Positions 47,997-55,958 of a stretch of 64,000 nt of DNA are shown here, piece after piece. Within the stretch, counting starts at the first letter, position 1; each line of letters starts with the position of its first letter. Under the pieces are notes generated by a model. The model ran no database searches. It saw only the letters and a list, made by a program, of their open reading frames with translations, and was not told the origin of the DNA. The DNA is from Oceanihabitans sp. 2_MG-2023 (GTDB lineage Bacteria; Bacteroidota; Bacteroidia; Flavobacteriales; Flavobacteriaceae): positions 434,001 to 498,000 of the forward strand of contig NZ_JAUOQT010000001.1 in NCBI RefSeq assembly GCF_030547245.1, read 5' to 3'. The position numbers and the translations under genes are program-made.

Positions 47997-49490
47997 TTAC
48001 TGTAATACTTCTTCAAAAGATTGTTTTAATAAAGTAACAACATCTTCTATTTCTGTTTCGTTTAAATGCCCAAAACCAAAACGAATTGCACAAGTGTTTT
48101 TATCTTGAAACAATATAGTTTTTGGTAAAAATAGATTGTTATTTTTTGCTTTTTCGGCAAGTTGTATAAGAGATATACTAGGCACAAAACACAACCAAAC
48201 CGCTAATCCACCTGCAGGAACTTGCCAAGTTGCATATGCTTTAAAGTGCTTGTGTAAACAAGCGCATAAATAATCCCGTCTTTGCTTATATACGGTAATA
48301 TTCTTTTTTATTAGTCGATGTATTTCACCTTCCTCAATAAGCTCAGTGAGTATTTGTTTCTGAATTAAATCTCCTTGCTTATCTAATATTTGCAAATAGT
48401 TTTTGGCTTCGTTAATAATATTTTCTGGAGCAACTACAAATCCTATTTGAAAACTAGGAAAAAAAGACTGCCCTAACCTACCTAAGTAAATAACAACACC
48501 TTGACCATCTGCACTTGCCATAGGCACCATTGCAGAACCATCCAATTGAAAATCGTAATCAAAATCGTCTTCTATTATCGCAAATTGATATGCTTTTGCT
48601 AATTGTAATAATTGCAATCGCCTTTCGGCAGTAAGGGTTACTGCAGTTGGATATTGTCTATGTGCACAAACATACACGCAACGAATACTCTTTTTGGTAA
48701 AATTCTTTTCAATAAAATCGACATCTATACCATAAGCATCTACAGGAATGGTTTTCAAATTTGCTCCTGCTTGCTGAAAAATCATATTCGATTTATAATG
48801 GCTTAATTCGCCAACTAGAACCACATCATTTTTTTGAATTAAAAGCTGCGATACAATATATAAACTCATTTCGGTACTTCGTGTGCTTACAATATTATTT
48901 GGTTTTATATGAAACCCACGTGTGGCATTTAAATAATTACATAATTGTTTACTAAAAGTAGTATCCGATTGGTCTTGAGTTTGATTCCATTTTGAAATTA
49001 AAGAAGCTCGTTTCATCGAGGCACTATACCATCGTGAAAATTGATGTATAGGATGTAATCTTAAATCGGGTTTCCCATCATTTATCACATACTTCTGTAT
49101 AGAAAATTCTTCAGTAGATGCTAAATGAAAAGAGGATTGAAACGGAAATCCTGCAGTTTTGGGGTATGCATTTAAATTTTCTAAACTTTGTAATGTGCCT
49201 TTAATTGCTACTGTTTTCTTTTCTGGCATTAACACAAACGTTCCTTTATTTGCTAGAATTGCAACCCAACCTTGCGATGCTAACTCTTCATATACTGCAA
49301 CAGCTGTATTTCTGTTTATAGAAAATAATGCACTAAATTTCCTAGTTCCTGGTAATACAGTGCCTTCTGGCAAATAGCCACGTTGTATCGCATTAATCAT
49401 TTGTTGTGCAATTTGAATATATATAGAAGTACTTAGCGACTTATCTATAGATATTAACGATTTTAACATGGCATGAACCGGACTACTCAT
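47997..49490 (-). CDS. MocR/PdxR-type GntR regulator lacking the PLP-binding lysine
   Basis: MocR regulators fuse a GntR-type winged helix to a fold-type I aminotransferase domain that normally binds pyridoxal phosphate. The 497-residue protein has the helix-turn-helix (about 18-85: PEGTVLPGTRKFSALFSINRNTAV) and the aminotransferase-like domain, including YPTAVTLTAERRLQLLQLA and IEDDFDYDFQL (retained Asp). The segment that normally reads GTFSKTLFPGLRLGY reads GRLGQSFFPSFQIGF here, so Gln341 replaces the Schiff-base lysine and a second Gln replaces the arginine. PLP cannot be held covalently. It is divergent from the TonB receptor at 49569, its likeliest target. Confidence 0.88.
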   Translation of the reverse strand: MSSPVHAMLKSLISIDKSLSTSIYIQIAQQMINAIQRGYLPEGTVLPGTRKFSALFSINRNTAVAVYEELASQGWVAILANKGTFVLMPEKKTVAIKGTLQSLENLNAYPKTAGFPFQSSFHLASTEEFSIQKYVINDGKPDLRLHPIHQFSRWYSASMKRASLISKWNQTQDQSDTTFSKQLCNYLNATRGFHIKPNNIVSTRSTEMSLYIVSQLLIQKNDVVLVGELSHYKSNMIFQQAGANLKTIPVDAYGIDVDFIEKNFTKKSIRCVYVCAHRQYPTAVTLTAERRLQLLQLAKAYQFAIIEDDFDYDFQLDGSAMVPMASADGQGVVIYLGRLGQSFFPSFQIGFVVAPENIINEAKNYLQILDKQGDLIQKQILTELIEEGEIHRLIKKNITVYKQRRDYLCACLHKHFKAYATWQVPAGGLAVWLCFVPSISLIQLAEKAKNNNLFLPKTILFQDKNTCAIRFGFGHLNETEIEDVVTLLKQSFEEVLQ

Positions 49491-49497
49491 ATTTTTA

Positions 49498-49521
49498 AAA
49501 CTGGACTAGTTTAATGATCCG
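49498..49521. promoter_or_regulatory. Candidate operator between the MocR gene and the TonB receptor
   Basis: The segment ACTGGACTAGTTTAATGATC sits in the 78-base divergent gap, just upstream of the receptor's -7 box. Its TGGACTA core resembles half-sites I recall for PdxR-type regulators; this is from memory and uncertain. Confidence 0.3.
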
Positions 49522-49530
49522 GAAAGTTAC

Positions 49531-49538
49531 TAATTTTG
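49531..49538 (+). promoter_or_regulatory. -7 promoter box (TAATTTTG) of the TonB receptor gene
   Basis: An exact TAnnTTTG match 30 bases before the ATG at 49569. Confidence 0.55.
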
Positions 49539-49568
49539 CAGCGTTAAAAATCACGAATATTTTTTATT

Positions 49569-51389
49569 ATGAAATTATACCATATACTGGTTTTACTTGT
49601 TCTTTTTTCTACAACATCTCAAGCACAAAATTTAGAAAACGAACAGCAATTAGATTCTGTAATTATTACTTCTACACGAATTGATTTACCTTTTAAAGAA
49701 AATTCTAGAACGATAACCGTAATCTCCCAAGAAGACATTAAAAAAAGTGCAACTACTAATGTTGCCGATTTATTACAACAAGTCGCTGGAGTAGATATTA
49801 GACGTCGTGGAACAGCTGGTATGCAAGCCGATTTATATATTCGTGGTGGTGGTTTCGATCAAACTTTATTACTTATTGATGGCATAAAAATGGACGATGC
49901 ACAAACGGGACATCACACCATGAACATGGCTTTACCTATGGAAGTTATAGAGCGTATCGAAATTATTAAAGGTCCTGCCGCCAGAATTTTTGGGCAAAAT
50001 GCATTTACAGGAGCTATAAATATAGTAACTAAAAAAAATACCGAAAATAGCGTTTCTTTAAATGCACAAGCAGGTTCTTTTGGGCAACTTAATGGTTCGG
50101 TGATGGTTGGAAGTACCCTTAAAAATTCTTCCCATATTATTCAGGTTTCCCGAATTACTTCCGATGGTTATAGATATAATACCGATTATGATAATCAGAA
50201 TTATTTCATTAAAAGTAGCTTCAACACCAGCAAAACACCAATAGACTTGATAGCTTCTTTTCAAGAAAGAAAATTTGGTGCAAATGGTTTTTATGCTAGC
50301 CCATCAGCCATTAATCAATACGAAGAAACTCAGGCAAGTTTAATTGGTATTTCTTCCGAAATCAAAAAAGAAAAACTAACACTTAAACCAAAATTATACT
50401 GGAAACGAAACCAAGATATGTATGTTTTTGTAAGACAAGACCCTTCCATTTACAGAAATTTACACCAAACCAATAAAATTGGAGCTGCAATAGATGCTTC
50501 GTATACATCTAAAATTGGAGTCACTGGTTTTGGGGTAGATGTAGCAAAAGTGTATTTATCTAGTAATAATTTAGGCGCTAGAAATCGTTTTATGACTACT
50601 ATGTTTTTAGAACATCGTTTTTTATTAGCTAATAATAAATTAGATATTACGCCTGGAGTTGCTATAAATTATTTTTCCGATTTTAAATTCCACGCCTTTC
50701 CTGGTTTAGATATTGGATACAAGATTAATAATGATTTAAAAATCTATGGAAACATTGGTTACACTTACAGAATACCAACATATACCGATTTATTTTATAG
50801 CGATCCTACCACTTTAGGAAACGAAGATTTAGATCCTGAAGAAGCAATAGCAGAAGAAATAGGAATAAAATACCGCAACGGAAACTTTAATATTTCTTTT
50901 GCTGCCTTTAATAGAGATTCTAAAAAACTAATAGACTTTGTAAAAGAAAATGAGAGCGATTTATGGCAAGCAACAAACATTAGAGATTTAAACACTCAAG
51001 GTATAGAGCTTAACGCTTCCTATGGTTTCAAGCTTGGAGATTTTAAACAAGCAATCACAACAGGGTATACCTTTTTAGAAGACGATTTAAAAGCTGTGTC
51101 CAGTAATTTTTCTAGATACTCCATTAACTCGTTAAAACATCATGCAACTGCAAGTTTACAAACACAATTTATAAAAAATCTATCGCAAAGCATTATTTAT
51201 AAATACGCCGAAAGAACTTCTGGTGCAAGTTATGCGGTTATCGATGCAAGTGTACAATACACAATAAAAAATGCTTTTGAAATTTCTATACTAGCAAATA
51301 ATATTTTCAATACCGAATACACGGAAACGAACTTAGTGCCAATGCCAAAAGGAAATGTACTATTTGGTATAAAATATCATTTTAAATAA
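49569..51389 (+). CDS. TonB-dependent receptor (BtuB/colicin-receptor type)
   Basis: The 606-residue protein has a signal peptide (1-20, ending SQAQ), a TonB box-like start (LDSVIITSTRID, about 28-39), a plug domain (about 40-155: VADLLQQVAGVDIRRRG, RGGGFDQTLLLIDGIK, IERIEIIKGPAARIFG) and a beta barrel ending in aromatic residue Phe (FGIKYHFK). The size fits receptors for cofactors or metal chelates rather than SusC-type sugar transporters. It is divergent from a MocR regulator. The ligand is unknown. A perfect terminator follows. Confidence 0.9.
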   Translation: MKLYHILVLLVLFSTTSQAQNLENEQQLDSVIITSTRIDLPFKENSRTITVISQEDIKKSATTNVADLLQQVAGVDIRRRGTAGMQADLYIRGGGFDQTLLLIDGIKMDDAQTGHHTMNMALPMEVIERIEIIKGPAARIFGQNAFTGAINIVTKKNTENSVSLNAQAGSFGQLNGSVMVGSTLKNSSHIIQVSRITSDGYRYNTDYDNQNYFIKSSFNTSKTPIDLIASFQERKFGANGFYASPSAINQYEETQASLIGISSEIKKEKLTLKPKLYWKRNQDMYVFVRQDPSIYRNLHQTNKIGAAIDASYTSKIGVTGFGVDVAKVYLSSNNLGARNRFMTTMFLEHRFLLANNKLDITPGVAINYFSDFKFHAFPGLDIGYKINNDLKIYGNIGYTYRIPTYTDLFYSDPTTLGNEDLDPEEAIAEEIGIKYRNGNFNISFAAFNRDSKKLIDFVKENESDLWQATNIRDLNTQGIELNASYGFKLGDFKQAITTGYTFLEDDLKAVSSNFSRYSINSLKHHATASLQTQFIKNLSQSIIYKYAERTSGASYAVIDASVQYTIKNAFEISILANNIFNTEYTETNLVPMPKGNVLFGIKYHFK

Positions 51390-51406
51390 AAATCTCACGA
51401 AATACT

Positions 51407-51448
51407 AAAAACGGCATCTAGAATAAGAGGATTCTAGATGCCGTTTTT
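51407..51448 (+). terminator. Strong terminator after the TonB receptor
   Basis: Eighteen-base arms (AAAAACGGCATCTAGAAT and ATTCTAGATGCCGTTTTT) enclose a six-base loop and are followed by more T. Confidence 0.9.
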
Positions 51449-51499
51449 TTATTAGCACAACCAATATTGGTTTAACGCTTTTGTTTGCTTAGGTTTTAG

Positions 51500-51507
51500 T
51501 AACTTTG
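51500..51507 (+). promoter_or_regulatory. -7 promoter box (TAACTTTG) of the JmjC-like gene
   Basis: An exact TAnnTTTG match 19 bases before the TTG start at 51527; it fits that unusual start. Confidence 0.5.
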
Positions 51508-51526
51508 GGCTTTTAAATCTTTTGTA

Positions 51527-52390
51527 TTGAAACTCCATCTTCAAGATATTCCTAGAGTAAAAAACATTACGAAAAAGGAATTTTTAACCAACTACTACAA
51601 ACCACAAAAACCTGTGGTAATAGAGCGTTGTATAGAAGATTGGCCTGCATTTAACAAATGGAATTTAGACTACATGAAACAGGTTGCTGGCGACAAAATA
51701 GTACCGCTTTACGATGACAGACCTGTGCATTATAAAGACGGTTTTAATCAAGCACATGCCACTATGAAAATGCAGGATTATGTCGATTTACTAAAAAGCG
51801 AACCAACAAAATACAGGATTTTTCTTTGGAATATTTTAAAAGAAGTACCACAGCTTCAAAAAGATTTTCGCTTTCCCGATCTAGGTTTAAAATTCATGAA
51901 AGGATTACCAATGCTTTTTTTTGGCGGAAAAGATTCGCATACATTTATGCATTACGATATCGATTTGGCTAATATTTTTCACTTTCATTTTGAAGGGACA
52001 AAACAAATTATTTTGTTTGACCAAAAACAGAGTAAATATTTATATAAAATTCCGCATTCTTTAATCGTAAGAGAAGATATCGATTTTTCTAATCCAGACT
52101 TTAAAAAATGGCCCGCTTTACAACATGCCAAAGGCCATAGTACCAATTTAAAACATGGTGAAGTTTTATATATGCCAGAAGGCTATTGGCATTACATGAA
52201 ATATAAAACACCAGGTTTTTCCATGAGTTTACGATCTATTTCTAAAAACCCTAGAAACGTAGCAAAAGCAATATATAACATTATAATTATGCGTCATTTT
52301 GATAATATGATGCGAAAAATAAAAGGGCAAAACTGGATAGATTACAAAAACAAACAAGCAATACTTAGAACTAATCAAAAAAATAGCTAA
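51527..52390 (+). CDS. Cupin-like JmjC-type Fe(II)/2-oxoglutarate oxygenase (TTG start)
   Basis: The 287-residue protein begins at a TTG (MKLHLQDIPRVKNITKKEFL), the normal start of this family, preceded by a -7 box. It has the JmjC-like motifs PVVIERCIEDWPA (about 29-41), the metal-binding HxD (His142, Asp144 in FMHYDID) and the distal His222 (YMPEGYWHYM), so the iron triad is intact. Relatives hydroxylate proteins or other substrates. It has no signal peptide and is cytoplasmic. Its stop codon forms part of the promoter of the next gene. Confidence 0.87.
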   Translation: MKLHLQDIPRVKNITKKEFLTNYYKPQKPVVIERCIEDWPAFNKWNLDYMKQVAGDKIVPLYDDRPVHYKDGFNQAHATMKMQDYVDLLKSEPTKYRIFLWNILKEVPQLQKDFRFPDLGLKFMKGLPMLFFGGKDSHTFMHYDIDLANIFHFHFEGTKQIILFDQKQSKYLYKIPHSLIVREDIDFSNPDFKKWPALQHAKGHSTNLKHGEVLYMPEGYWHYMKYKTPGFSMSLRSISKNPRNVAKAIYNIIIMRHFDNMMRKIKGQNWIDYKNKQAILRTNQKNS

Positions 52391-52395
52391 TTTTG
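52388..52395 (+). promoter_or_regulatory. -7 promoter box (TAATTTTG) overlapping the JmjC-like stop codon
   Basis: An exact TAnnTTTG match whose first three bases are the TAA stop of the preceding gene. It precedes the ATG at 52424 by 29 bases. Confidence 0.5.
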
Positions 52396-52423
52396 CATTC
52401 TTTTTTAATTTAAATTTTTACAA

Positions 52424-52918
52424 ATGAAAAATATAATATTATTTATAACACTACTAAGTGTTAGCTTTTTACAAGCACAATCCTTTTCGGGAAGTGGAGA
52501 TAAAAAAATACAAGTTGGTGCTAATTTTCAAGACAATGCTACTGGTATTTTTGCTAGTTTCGATTATGGTTTAGGTGAAAATATTTCGGTAGGAATATCT
52601 TCTAGCTACGCACTAGGAATTAATACAGATAATGTAGGTAAAGCATTTGCAAAAAGATTTGATATTAAAGCAAGAGTGAACGCTAATATTGGAAACGTTA
52701 TTAACATAGACGATGCCTTCGACCTATATCCTGGTTTACACCTTGGGTTAAAAAACTTTGGTACACATTTAGGAGCGCGTTATTTCTTTACTGATGGTTT
52801 AGGGGTTTTTGCGGAACTTAATGTGCCACTAGCAAAATATGACACAGGAAAATTAGACGCTTCCGAAAAACTACACAATCAATTTACAGTAAATGCCGGA
52901 GTAGTTTTTAATATGTAA
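52424..52918 (+). CDS. Small outer-membrane beta-barrel protein
   Basis: The 164-residue protein has a signal peptide (1-19, ending LQAQ) and repeated amphipathic strands rich in Gly, Asn and aromatic residues (IQVGANFQDNATGIFASFDYGLG, ISVGISSSYALGI, GLHLGLKNFGTHLGARYFF), ending in the aromatic-hydrophobic VVFNM. This is the pattern of an eight-stranded outer-membrane barrel found in Flavobacteriaceae (I recall it as DUF6646, not checked). Its role is unknown. It has its own promoter and a terminator. Confidence 0.82.
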   Translation: MKNIILFITLLSVSFLQAQSFSGSGDKKIQVGANFQDNATGIFASFDYGLGENISVGISSSYALGINTDNVGKAFAKRFDIKARVNANIGNVINIDDAFDLYPGLHLGLKNFGTHLGARYFFTDGLGVFAELNVPLAKYDTGKLDASEKLHNQFTVNAGVVFNM

Positions 52919-52931
52919 AAAACATTTTTAG

Positions 52932-52965
52932 AAAAAAAGAGCATATATGTATATGCTCTTTTTTT
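52932..52965 (+). terminator. Terminator after the outer-membrane protein gene
   Basis: GAGCATATA pairs with TATATGCTC, flanked by A and T tracts. Confidence 0.85.
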
Positions 52966-53116
52966 TGTCTTATTTTAAAAAAAGGGATAAAAAAAGTGTC
53001 CATTTTAAAGAATACCAAAAAAACGAATGCATTTAAACAAAAAAATCGAGCACTTTATAGATTATTTGAAAATTTTTTAGAAATTAGCGTAATATTTAAT
53101 CCCAAAACGCTATTAC

Positions 53117-55300
53117 ATGAAAACAAACCTACTTTGTTTTTTTGTTGCTACTTTATTTTCTTTGTCATCCTATGCAAAGCACAATAAATCGAGTAACAAT
53201 TTAACTAAAAAAAACGCACTGCTCTATGCAGACCTACCAAACTTTTCTTATGAATTAAACAACGGTCCATCAGACAATGAAAGTTTCACAATTAATGATG
53301 GTCTCTTTCTAACAAGACCCTACACAGTTACTGCTCCTGCTGGATATGAAGTTTATGTAACAGGATCTCCTGGATTTGCAGATCAAATTGTAATTTCTGG
53401 AGCCTTTATATCTTTAGGCCCTGTTCCTGTTTACGTTCGCTTAAAAGCAGGACTTGACACTGGTACTTATAATGGAAACGTAAGTATTACCGCTCCTGCT
53501 AAAACCATATTAAGCGTTACACATCCTGCCATAAGCTACACCATATCGGTTACAGGAGCTGTAACCCGAAAAGAAACCATTTGGAATAGTGGCTCTTGGA
53601 GTAATGGCCTACCAGAAACGGAAACCATAGCAATAATTAATGACGATTACACCACGGAAACCAACGGAAATCTTATTTCATATAACATAGAAATTGCATC
53701 CGGAAAAACGGTTATCGTATCCAACAACAGTTATATTCAAGTAAAAAATGATGCAACTATTGATGGAACACTAATCGTAGAATCTACTGGATCTTTTGTA
53801 CAAGTTAACAACCTTGGAACGTTTACAGTAAATCCAGGAGGAATATCTAAAGTAAATAAACTTACTACCAATTTAAACCATTGGTACGACTACACCTATT
53901 GGAGCTCACCAGTAAGCAATACCACTGTAAATAGCGCCTTTGCTTCGTCGAACACAAATATGCGCTTTTGGTTTAATGCTGCAAACTTTCTAGATGTACT
54001 TGCCGAAGTTGGAAACACTGGAACCTATATCGCTGGACATGATGATATTGACGACAACGGAAACGACTGGGCGCTATTAAATGGAAACACCATACTACAA
54101 CCAGGTGTTGGCTATGCTGCAACACATTCGGGATCTGGATTTACCGTAGGAAACAAATATCCGTATATTTTTACAGGAACTTTTAACACTGGAACCATCA
54201 CTACTCCTATTTTTTATAATGGCGATAATGGTGATTTAGATTGGAATTTTATTGGAAATCCATATCCTTCTGCTATCAATGTAGATAGTTTTTTTGCTGC
54301 AAACACAGGCGTTATTGCTAGCGCGATTTATTTATGGTCGCATGCTACACCTCCTAGTTCTGGAAGTAGCGGAAATCAAGTCTATAATTTTAATACCAAC
54401 GACTATGCTATTATAAATGGTGCCGGAGAAGTTGCTGGTGGTTCTGGGTTAATTCCTAGTAGAAATATACCTTCCGGACAAGGGTTCTTTATTCAAGGTT
54501 TAACCAATGGTAATGCTACTTTTACAAATGCAATGCGAGTAGCAGAAAACGATGCAAATGCACAATTTTTCAAAAATGTAACAACTACAGATGCTAATAA
54601 AATTTGGTTAAACTTGAGCTCTAACAATGGCGTATTTAATCAAGCTTTAATTGCATATATGGATGGTGCTACTAATGGAGACGACGGAAGTTATTACGAC
54701 GCACTAAGAAACATGTCTGGAGAATGCGCCTCTATGCTATACACTACCATTGCTGGTGTTCCTAATAAAAAATATGCCATTCAAGCAAAAAACGCAACAG
54801 CACTAAACAGTAACGAAATAATTCCTTTAGAGTTTTACAATAGTGATGCTTTAACCTCGCAATTCACCATTGCATTAGATAAAGAAGAAGGAGACTTTTT
54901 AGAAAACAATCCAATATACTTAAAAGATAACCACCTAAACATGCTTCACGACTTGCGTATTTCTAGTTACAACTTTACTGCATCTACGGGTGAATTTAGC
55001 GATCGTTTTGAAGTTGTTTTTACCGACGAAACACTTGCTATAAACACAAACGATTTAGCAAATCAACTTTCTATTATCGAGCTAAATCCTAGCGAAATAC
55101 AGTTTAAAACAAACCTTGAAAACCCAATAGAATCAATACATCTTTACAATACTGCAGGACAGTTAGTACAACAAGTAAAGGCCAACAAAGCAAGTGCTTT
55201 AAAAATAAATAGTAGCACCATTGCTACAGGAACTTACATAGCAAAAGTGTATTTAGAAAACGATATTTTACTTACCAAAAAACTAGTAAAACAACTTTAG
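53117..55300 (+). CDS. T9SS exoprotein with shared YWSSPV-type module (727 aa)
   Basis: A signal peptide (1-20, ending SSYA) is followed by a beta-sandwich domain (about 33-150: VYVRLKAGLDTGTYNGNVSI) also present near residue 300 of the 2027-residue protein. A parallel-beta segment (about 155-245) and the module carrying YTYWSSPVS (about 261), GNPYPSAIN (about 380) and PSGQGFFIQ (about 453) come next, and then a T9SS type A sorting domain (about 640-727: IHLYNTAGQLV to TKKLVKQL). No catalytic domain is recognised; it is probably an adhesin or structural surface protein. It stands alone between an outer-membrane protein gene and convergent recX. Confidence 0.88.
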   Translation: MKTNLLCFFVATLFSLSSYAKHNKSSNNLTKKNALLYADLPNFSYELNNGPSDNESFTINDGLFLTRPYTVTAPAGYEVYVTGSPGFADQIVISGAFISLGPVPVYVRLKAGLDTGTYNGNVSITAPAKTILSVTHPAISYTISVTGAVTRKETIWNSGSWSNGLPETETIAIINDDYTTETNGNLISYNIEIASGKTVIVSNNSYIQVKNDATIDGTLIVESTGSFVQVNNLGTFTVNPGGISKVNKLTTNLNHWYDYTYWSSPVSNTTVNSAFASSNTNMRFWFNAANFLDVLAEVGNTGTYIAGHDDIDDNGNDWALLNGNTILQPGVGYAATHSGSGFTVGNKYPYIFTGTFNTGTITTPIFYNGDNGDLDWNFIGNPYPSAINVDSFFAANTGVIASAIYLWSHATPPSSGSSGNQVYNFNTNDYAIINGAGEVAGGSGLIPSRNIPSGQGFFIQGLTNGNATFTNAMRVAENDANAQFFKNVTTTDANKIWLNLSSNNGVFNQALIAYMDGATNGDDGSYYDALRNMSGECASMLYTTIAGVPNKKYAIQAKNATALNSNEIIPLEFYNSDALTSQFTIALDKEEGDFLENNPIYLKDNHLNMLHDLRISSYNFTASTGEFSDRFEVVFTDETLAINTNDLANQLSIIELNPSEIQFKTNLENPIESIHLYNTAGQLVQQVKANKASALKINSSTIATGTYIAKVYLENDILLTKKLVKQL

Positions 55301-55313
55301 TAGATTTTTTTTT

Positions 55314-55351
55314 AAATAAGCCTTAAAGCACTATCGTTTTAAGGCTTATTT
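55314..55351. terminator. Bidirectional terminator between the 727-aa T9SS gene and recX
   Basis: AAATAAGCCTTAAA pairs with TTTAAGGCTTATTT around a ten-base loop, in the gap between the convergent stop codons. Confidence 0.85.
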
Positions 55352-55825
55352 TTATTGTATTAAAGCATTTACTTTATCGTACACTAACGCACTTTCCCAA
55401 CCGCGATACAGCAGGTAATCTGCCAGCTTCTTTTTTTTCTTATAACTATTGCTTTCTCTAATAGTTTCTAATTTTTTTTCGGCTAAAGCATGAAAAGTTT
55501 CTAAATAATCGGCTTCTTCAATTTCTTGAAGCGCAATACCTATAATAGTCTTGCTAATATCTTTTCTTTTTAGCTCTAATTGCAGTCTATTTTTTCCCCA
55601 TTTTTTAATTCTAAACTTACCAAGAACAAAAGCTTTTGCAAAACGTTCCTCGTTTAAAAAGTTATTTTGAATTAAATGCACCACAATTACATCTATTGCA
55701 TCGGGAATCATGCGCATCGTTGTTAATTTATTAACAACTTCTTTATGACACCTTTCTTGGTATGCACAGTAAAACTCTAACTTTTTTTGCGCTTCGTCGA
55801 GAGAATATGTCTTTTGTGGATTCAT
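55352..55825 (-). CDS. recX: Regulatory protein RecX
   Basis: RecX binds RecA filaments and limits RecA activity. The 157-residue protein shows the three-helix repeats of the family: AQKKLEFYCAYQERCHKEV (first), LIQNNFLNEERFAKAFVLGKFRIKKWGKNRL (second, with the diagnostic NEERFAKAFV), and IIGIALQEIEEADYLETFHALAEKKL, with LADYLLYRGWESALVYDKVNALI at the end. The length is typical. recA is not in this window. Confidence 0.95.
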   Translation of the reverse strand: MNPQKTYSLDEAQKKLEFYCAYQERCHKEVVNKLTTMRMIPDAIDVIVVHLIQNNFLNEERFAKAFVLGKFRIKKWGKNRLQLELKRKDISKTIIGIALQEIEEADYLETFHALAEKKLETIRESNSYKKKKKLADYLLYRGWESALVYDKVNALIQ

Positions 55826-55958
55826 GGTTTTTTTTTAACATTTCATCTGGCATATTATTAACACACACATAACTTTAAGTACTTGAAATTTAAGTTCTTT
55901 AACGTATATTTACGTGCTTGTTTTTTTAGCAGAAAAACAAAAATAAAATATTATCCCT

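Noticed and set aside
52996-53187. 63-residue frame overlapping the start of the 727-residue T9SS gene
   Set aside because: Its sequence is Lys- and Phe-rich without a domain, and it overlaps the signal peptide of the real gene in another frame.
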